64,000 nucleotides of DNA. Source: Mixophyes australis (lineage: Eukaryota > Chordata > Amphibia > Anura > Limnodynastidae). The first letter of the stretch is position 1; each line of letters begins with the position of its first letter. The DNA lies in assembly GCA_036250195.1 (NCBI GenBank), contig JAVHZZ010000006.1, positions 162,681,224 through 162,745,223 of the forward strand, written 5' to 3'. Under the pieces are notes generated by a model that saw nothing but the letters and a program-made list of their open reading frames with translations, made no database searches and was not told the origin of the DNA. The position numbers were made by a program, and so were the translations under genes. Positions 59,596 through 64,000 of the stretch are shown piece by piece.

Positions 59596-59742
59596 GCATA
59601 ACACACACAGGCATAACACAGGCATTACACAGGCATTACACACACACACAGGCATTACACACACACACAGGCATTACACACACACACACAGGCATTACAC
59701 ACACACAGGCATTACACACACACACACAGGCATTACACACAC
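55424..59742. repeat. Array domain 2: GGCATTACAC units
   Basis: Unit AGGCATTAC plus (AC)n, about 16-24 bases. The GGAC motif and the AAGC linker are gone. Variants: CGCAGG runs (55.89-55.93, 56.05-56.12, 58.13-58.20, 59.50-59.57 kb), CAAACACACAGG, CATACACAGG (57,446 and 58,871) and CGCACAGG. Confidence 0.97.
57718..57985. repeat. Homogenised GGCATAACACACACA block
   Basis: About 16 consecutive 17-base units with ATAAC in place of ATTAC and a fixed spacer. The same variant appears at about 58,222-58,320 and 59,238-59,450. This A is the only common change that introduces stop codons (TAA) on the plus strand. Confidence 0.93.
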
Positions 59743-60152
59743 TTTTAAAAGCCCCATTAGCAATGTGACAGCTAGTGCAAAATAACTAATTCTTACACCC
59801 CAATCCAATATGAACATTTTAGTTCACATCCATAATACTTGTACCCCTGAATTTCAAGGCCACAAAATACACAATATGACAGGTGTGTGCAAACTAAAAA
59901 CCTGAGACTTCACACATATATTACTAGGCTTCAAAGTGTGTATATGTGTGCTGCTGCAAAGGAACATTGCATGACTGCACCAATACACAATATAGCTTAA
60001 GTGTAACACCCAACAGTGCTGTCCAAAAGGGAAATACAAAATTATGTAGAGACCAACTCCAACATATGCAGAACTTGCATCTGACACAAAGACCTTGAAT
60101 AAGTGGCCTTTGTGTGTAGCATTTGTCTGTGGCCACAATTCCAAACAAAGCT
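59743..60152. other. Right flank of the minisatellite
   Basis: Unique-looking, A/C-rich DNA with no gene recognised. Minus-strand frames at 59,854-60,172 overlap each other in different phases and show no domain. Confidence 0.5.
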
Positions 60153-60160
60153 GTGTAAGT

Positions 60161-60474
60161 CATACTTGCCAACTCTCCCGGTATGTCCGGGAGACTCCCG
60201 CATTTTGAGAGAGTCTCCCGGACTCCCGGGCGAGTGTGGCAAAATCCCGGATCTGCCCACTTCCTAGTGAAGTGGGCAGAATTAGGTCACAAACGCCGCG
60301 ATTCCTGGTGAATCGCGGCGTTTGGCCCCGCCCCCCGCTGTCAAATGACGCATTTTGCGTCATGACGTCATGGGGGCGGGTCCAAAATGACACAGATTTT
60401 GGAGGCCCGCCCCTCATGACGCCCACCTCCCCCGCAGGCTCCCGGATACCAACATTGTAAAGTTGGTAAGTATG
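60161..60474. mobile_element. hAT-type MITE with perfect 8-bp duplication
   Basis: Ends CATACTTGCCAAC and GTTGGTAAGTATG are inverted. The octamer GTGTAAGT lies directly outside each end (60,153-60,160 and 60,475-60,482). Inside are nested palindromes: GTCCGGGAGACTCCCG / GAGTCTCCCGGACTC, CCCACTTCCTAGTGAAGTGG, CGCCGCGATTC / GAATCGCGGCG and TGACGCATTTTGCGTCA. GC rich. Frames crossing it are shadows. Confidence 0.92.
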
Positions 60475-60482
60475 GTGTAAGT

Positions 60483-61576
60483 TGCAAGTGTTTTTTGGGC
60501 CTGTTGGTTTCAATTGGTCCTAGTCTAGGAAGTGTGGCAGCCAATGCCATCAACATTTAAGAAACACTGACATAGAGATGTCCAAAACACCTCTAAGTGC
60601 TCAGACCATGTTGAACGTGCACAATACCCAAAGAGACTATACTAAATACACAAATATCTCTAATATTAAAAGGTTAAAACCACTACATATAGTGTGAATT
60701 CAGGGGAGGACCATTATGTGGCTAATTCCCCAAAAACCAAACATGCCATCAATATATTGAACAAGTAGACATGTGCCTAAACATGCCCCAAAGGACTATG
60801 TATGGATCCTTGTGTATGACAATACAAAGCACAGCAGTGTAGTAGTCAACAGATACTTGATTGGGACTGCTTGATGACACTCATGCATGGTCACATTTAT
60901 TGTTAACAAACATGATTCTATAATTGCAGCAGAATACATAGCAAATAAGACAGTGGTCTGTGTGCCCAAGTTACTTGCATCAAGAGTAGACAATCTGGGA
61001 AAAGTCAAGAAACATAAGCAGTTTTGGAGAAATACTTCAACGTGTAGTGACACACGGACTGCTGAACTCTAAAAGGCACACCAGCTTGGCCTGTTGAATG
61101 TAAAAACAAAACATTGCTTCAGCAAGATTAGCTAACATACAACGTATAAGAACGTACTTAGTATATGCCTTGGTGCACATGAAGGTGTCCCCTGTAATGT
61201 AACCTGGAAAGTGTATTGTAAGGTTCAACACATTACTCTCTAATACTGCCTTGTGAGTTTTTCCTATAGCTTGATTTAGCTGTGTGTTTTGCATCATTTG
61301 TGCCTTGAAAGTCCCACCACGAAATAAAGTTACAAAATGTGCAAATTGCCTATTGTGCACAAGCCACAGTACCAAATGAACCTCACCAAAGTACTGTTTT
61401 TGTGACAGTAAAATTTCGCCCAGCAACAACCCTTTACTCTTACATATTATTCAAACACTATAGATACTTTCATTCATCCACTGCATTCCCCATGGGCACA
61501 TCCTCCCAAACATTGGGACAGCTGGTATTCCATATTAATCTACATCATTTGTACACAAAATTATTTCTTGCCAAAC
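60483..61576. other. Copy B interior, no recognised gene
   Basis: The 130-codon minus-strand frame at 61,037-61,429 is the longest outside known repeats, but I see no domain and no counterpart in copy A. Confidence 0.4.
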
Positions 61577-62827
61577 CTCAATAGAGCATGATATTGGAAG
61601 GGAGATTTTGCAACAGGTGCCTATAGTACAGGAGCAGTTATCTAGGTAGCAAGTGACCCAGAAGAGACCGGTGTCTAGATGGACAATGGAGTGAAGGATG
61701 TGTAGAGTGTTAATCAGTGTCCAAAGTAGCAGAGAGTTACAATTGAATGAGTGTCTCCAAAACATTCTACATAATAATTGGGGATAATACATTTACAGTA
61801 AGCAACTGAAACATTAAAAACTATTAAAACAACTCCTTTCTAAGTATTGCTTAGAAGTGTAGCAAGGCAGCTCATGCAGGAACCCATAATGCCTGTCTTC
61901 TAGGTTTCAAATATCAGATAGAAAGCAAACAACCTTGGGCCAATTTAAAGTAACAAATTCATTGCCCCCTTTTTATTCCCTCCCAAGTATCTGGTCCCAA
62001 CATTTGTATTTGTTTCTTAAAAAGAAATCCATTAACATAAATCCCAATACAATAGTTTGTGTGGACTGACAGATAGTGTGACAAACCATATTTGATTGTT
62101 TTTTTACCTTGCAAATCAATGTTGGAGGTTAGGTGTCCAGGCTCCACATTTTCGTGAAGGATTGTGAGCTGTTGAATAAACATGCACCATGGAAATTTTG
62201 CTATACCACATAATAGTTTAAATAATAGGTATAAGATTGAAATGCTTCACAACACCACACCCCTAAAAAAAGGTTACATTTCAATAGTCAAATAAGACAC
62301 ATTAAAATGCTCATTAAACCTGCAATACAAAATGCACTGTTATTTTGCAACATCAAACATCTTGAAAACATTTAAAGTGCCTTTAACACAGTAACTTTAA
62401 ATAACACTCAATACAAATAAAATGCAATTAAGGAAACCACCAGCAGCAAAACACAGTACTATTTATTGATTTCTAACAAACTTTTAATGTGCACGAGGGT
62501 GTATTTTATAGGTGATTGTAATGAGCTAAGTATATGCAGGTGTATAGGCCAGGTATCAGCTGACAAGATCTGATGCTTGGTCTATGCAATGGTGGTTATG
62601 AGTAACGCTCTTTTATTTTAGACTGATTAAAACAAGCTTGTGTTTAGTTCTTATAGAATAAATATCTGATATTCATTAGACTACACATTGCTTTCTTGAT
62701 TTTGAAATCACCAAACATGATCCTTTCTGTCTGTTACTAAGAAGGTGCGTTCAAGTGTTCAATCAATTCTGTTGAAAGACATATATGTGTGCAAATAGTT
62801 AATGTGCAGTTTGGTGTGGGTGTTTCC
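61577..62827. other. Copy B segment matching 25.2-26.8 kb
   Basis: Words shared in order with copy A are listed under copy A. No reading frame is kept in common, so it is probably non-coding in the source element. Confidence 0.5.
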
Positions 62828-62965
62828 ATCTGGAGTATACCTTAGTGGCTAAAGAAACGAGCTGCCAATGACAAGTTAAAGTGTTTGAACCCTGAATGGT
62901 ACCTGTACGTGGCTTAACTTTGTATGTTTCAGTTTATGTATTACACTCTGTCATTTATCAAAGAG
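62828..62965 (+). repeat. SINE-like tRNA head
   Basis: TATACCTTAGTGGCTAAAG, GAGCTGCCAATGACAAG, TGTTTGAACCCTGAATGG, then ATCAAAGAGTGCTTTAGTAT. Counterpart of 26,828. Confidence 0.6.
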
Positions 62966-63274
62966 TGCTTTAGTATGTTTTGTTGTGTAATATAACATGT
63001 TGAACAGTGTGGTCAGCTACAACAGAGAAAAGCAGTTGGTCCAAATTACCTGATTGCAAAGATATAGGAAATCTCTACTGGCAAGTGAAAAAACCTAAGT
63101 CTCCAAAATAACCTTAGAGAAAAAGGAATAATTGGAAGTGCTAGCAATATTATTATAGTTTGGGTTAATGTAGCCATTAATATACATGGCTACATTTCAA
63201 TATGCAAACATTTTCACTCTACATGTACCGAATCTGTATGTGTTTAATATTTCTAAGTATTGGCCTTTTTAACA

Positions 63275-63450
63275 AAGTTTTCAGAAAAACAACTTATGAT
63301 TGAAGTAGGTGGTCAGCTTTTAGTCCTATTACCTTTCCTTGACATGTGATTTTCATCACTTGTACATTGGCGTAGCAGCTAGCTATTCTACCTTGCAAAC
63401 CTGCATGCTTGAGTTCAAGTCCTCACCAATGCTCTTGTCTCTGAGGGATC
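63275..63450 (+). repeat. SINE-like tRNA head, diverged
   Basis: GTGGTCAGCTTTTAGTC, GTAGCAGCTAGCTATTC, CTTGAGTTCAAGTCCTCACC and CTCTTGTCTCTGAGGG align with 29.37-29.51 kb. Confidence 0.5.
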
Positions 63451-64000
63451 ATTAATATGCTTGCCATATTTGTGTTAATGTTAAAAGTGTTCCTGGGGCC
63501 ATAATACGCTCTTGTTAAAGGCGCATATATCATGTGTATAATTAGCAAAAATGTAATATTTTTTATTACGATTCATAGTAGTTTTGCATGCAAAAGCACC
63601 ATCAACAAGTGTCACATTATCCATTTCACATTGACAGTAATTCGAATGGTGGTTGTGGTGATTGTAAAGAGAATTAGCATCAATATTTATGCCAACGTTG
63701 AATGTTAGTGCTACAATAAAAAGACTTTTTTTTTTTTATCATGCACGCTGCACTCCATTCTGGCAACTGTAATGAATGGGGAATGGAGTGTGCAAAAGAT
63801 AAAGACTTCTTTTGACTTGAGTCTGGACAATGACAAACTAAAAACAGAGATCAAGACTTGTTTGGGGGTAACTCTCTCTGCTCGACTACAACATGTGCCA
63901 TGCTGGGTTTATCTACTGGACAAGTATCTCCTTTCCTAGATGCATGACCTCATACACCTCAACAAGGTAACTACAACAAGAGACTCTAACTAGACCATAG
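63451..64000. other. Unassigned right end of the window
   Basis: No gene. A T run at 63,727-63,737; GGAGTGTGCAAAAGATAAAG and TGCATGACCTCATACACC show no recognisable context. Confidence 0.45.

Larger units (their letters stand above)
45213..59742. repeat. Giant two-domain minisatellite, 14.5 kb
   Basis: Uninterrupted tandem array from the first AC run after TTTGCGCTACC to the last before TTTTAAAAGCCCC. Every unit has a fixed core containing GGCATT and a variable (AC)n spacer. Dividing length by typical unit size gives several hundred units (estimate, not a count). Unit length changes in steps of two bases because of the (AC)n. The core and spacer contain almost no stop codons in any phase, which explains overlapping open frames of up to about 3,400 codons on both strands; these have no methionine context, domain or codon bias and I do not call them genes. 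They would read Thr-His / Arg-His-Trp-Thr repeats forward and Cys-Val repeats in reverse. Confidence 0.98.
38224..63600 (-). mobile_element. Copy B of the large dispersed repeat, split by a giant minisatellite
   Basis: Collinear with copy A from the GGGCCCGATTCATCA end (38,227) through the inverted tRNA-like head (38,810), acidic exon, exon 1 with CCAAT region, and then, beyond the minisatellite, the blocks at 61.58-62.0, 62.1, 62.7-62.95 and 63.28-63.45 kb. Later insertions inside it are a V-SINE and L2 LINE (41,277-43,098), a TTAA MITE (43,346-43,576) and a hAT-type MITE (60,161-60,474). About 2.9 kb flanking the array (44.25-45.2 and 59.74-61.58 kb) has no visible counterpart in copy A, so one copy lost or gained sequence there. 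The right end is beyond about 63.6 kb or unrecognised. Confidence 0.5.

Noticed and set aside
45213..59742. CRISPR-like look (short fixed core with variable spacers)
   Set aside because: Spacers are only (AC)n of variable length, there is no leader or cas gene, and the setting is a vertebrate genome.
45213..59742. Telomeric or canonical centromeric satellite
   Set aside because: No TTAGGG-type repeats and no 100-400-bp monomer; it is a 17-40 bp minisatellite with unique flanks on both sides.
60160..60556. 117-codon minus-strand frame and others
   Set aside because: They cover the GC-rich palindromic MITE and contain no domain.
61037..61429. 130-codon minus-strand frame as a Harbinger nuclease
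   Set aside because: I looked for the nuclease signature motifs and did not find them; no similarity to copy A either.

Overview
The window looks like intergenic DNA from a large, repeat-rich vertebrate genome, most likely an anuran amphibian. The grounds are V-SINEs whose tails match an L2-type LINE, Tc1/mariner elements with long inverted repeats, hAT-like and TTAA-flanked MITEs, Ty3/gypsy-like solo LTRs and hammerhead-like retroelement motifs. The species call is an inference from repeat style. I found no intact host gene, no functional tRNA or rRNA gene and no CRISPR array. Every protein-like stretch I recognise comes from a transposable element and is broken.

Layout. 1-8.9 kb: AT-rich DNA with two V-SINEs, an inverted L2 3' end, a gypsy-like LTR fragment, and a 1.7-kb hAT-like element inserted in an older repeat that ends in a hammerhead-like motif. 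9-20 kb: two elements with TAGRGATG-type ends and related low-complexity ORF remnants, tandem repeats and two LTR-like segments. 19.8-29.8 kb (copy A) and 38.2-63.6 kb (copy B): two collinear copies of a large dispersed repeat. Both carry remnants of the same minus-strand, intron-containing gene: an exon 1 with a CCAAT-type upstream region, then an acidic exon between splice signals. Copy A also holds a 1.64-kb Tc1 element. 30-38 kb: MITEs, a Tc1 remnant interrupted by a solo LTR, an element with a 27-bp minisatellite, and a second hammerhead-like motif. Copy B is interrupted by an L2 LINE, a V-SINE, a TTAA-flanked palindromic MITE and a 14.5-kb minisatellite.

The most striking feature is that minisatellite (45,213-59,742). 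Its left 10.2 kb repeats an AAGCAGGCATTGGACGGAC core followed by a variable (AC)n; its right 4.3 kb repeats a shorter AGGCATTACAC core. A transition zone shows stepwise loss of GGAC and then GG. There are higher-order duplications of about 1.0 and 1.4-1.5 kb. The array almost lacks stop codons, so it is open for up to about 3,400 codons on both strands; I regard those frames as artefacts. It sits inside copy B at a place where copy A has nothing similar, so it probably expanded locally after the repeat had dispersed.
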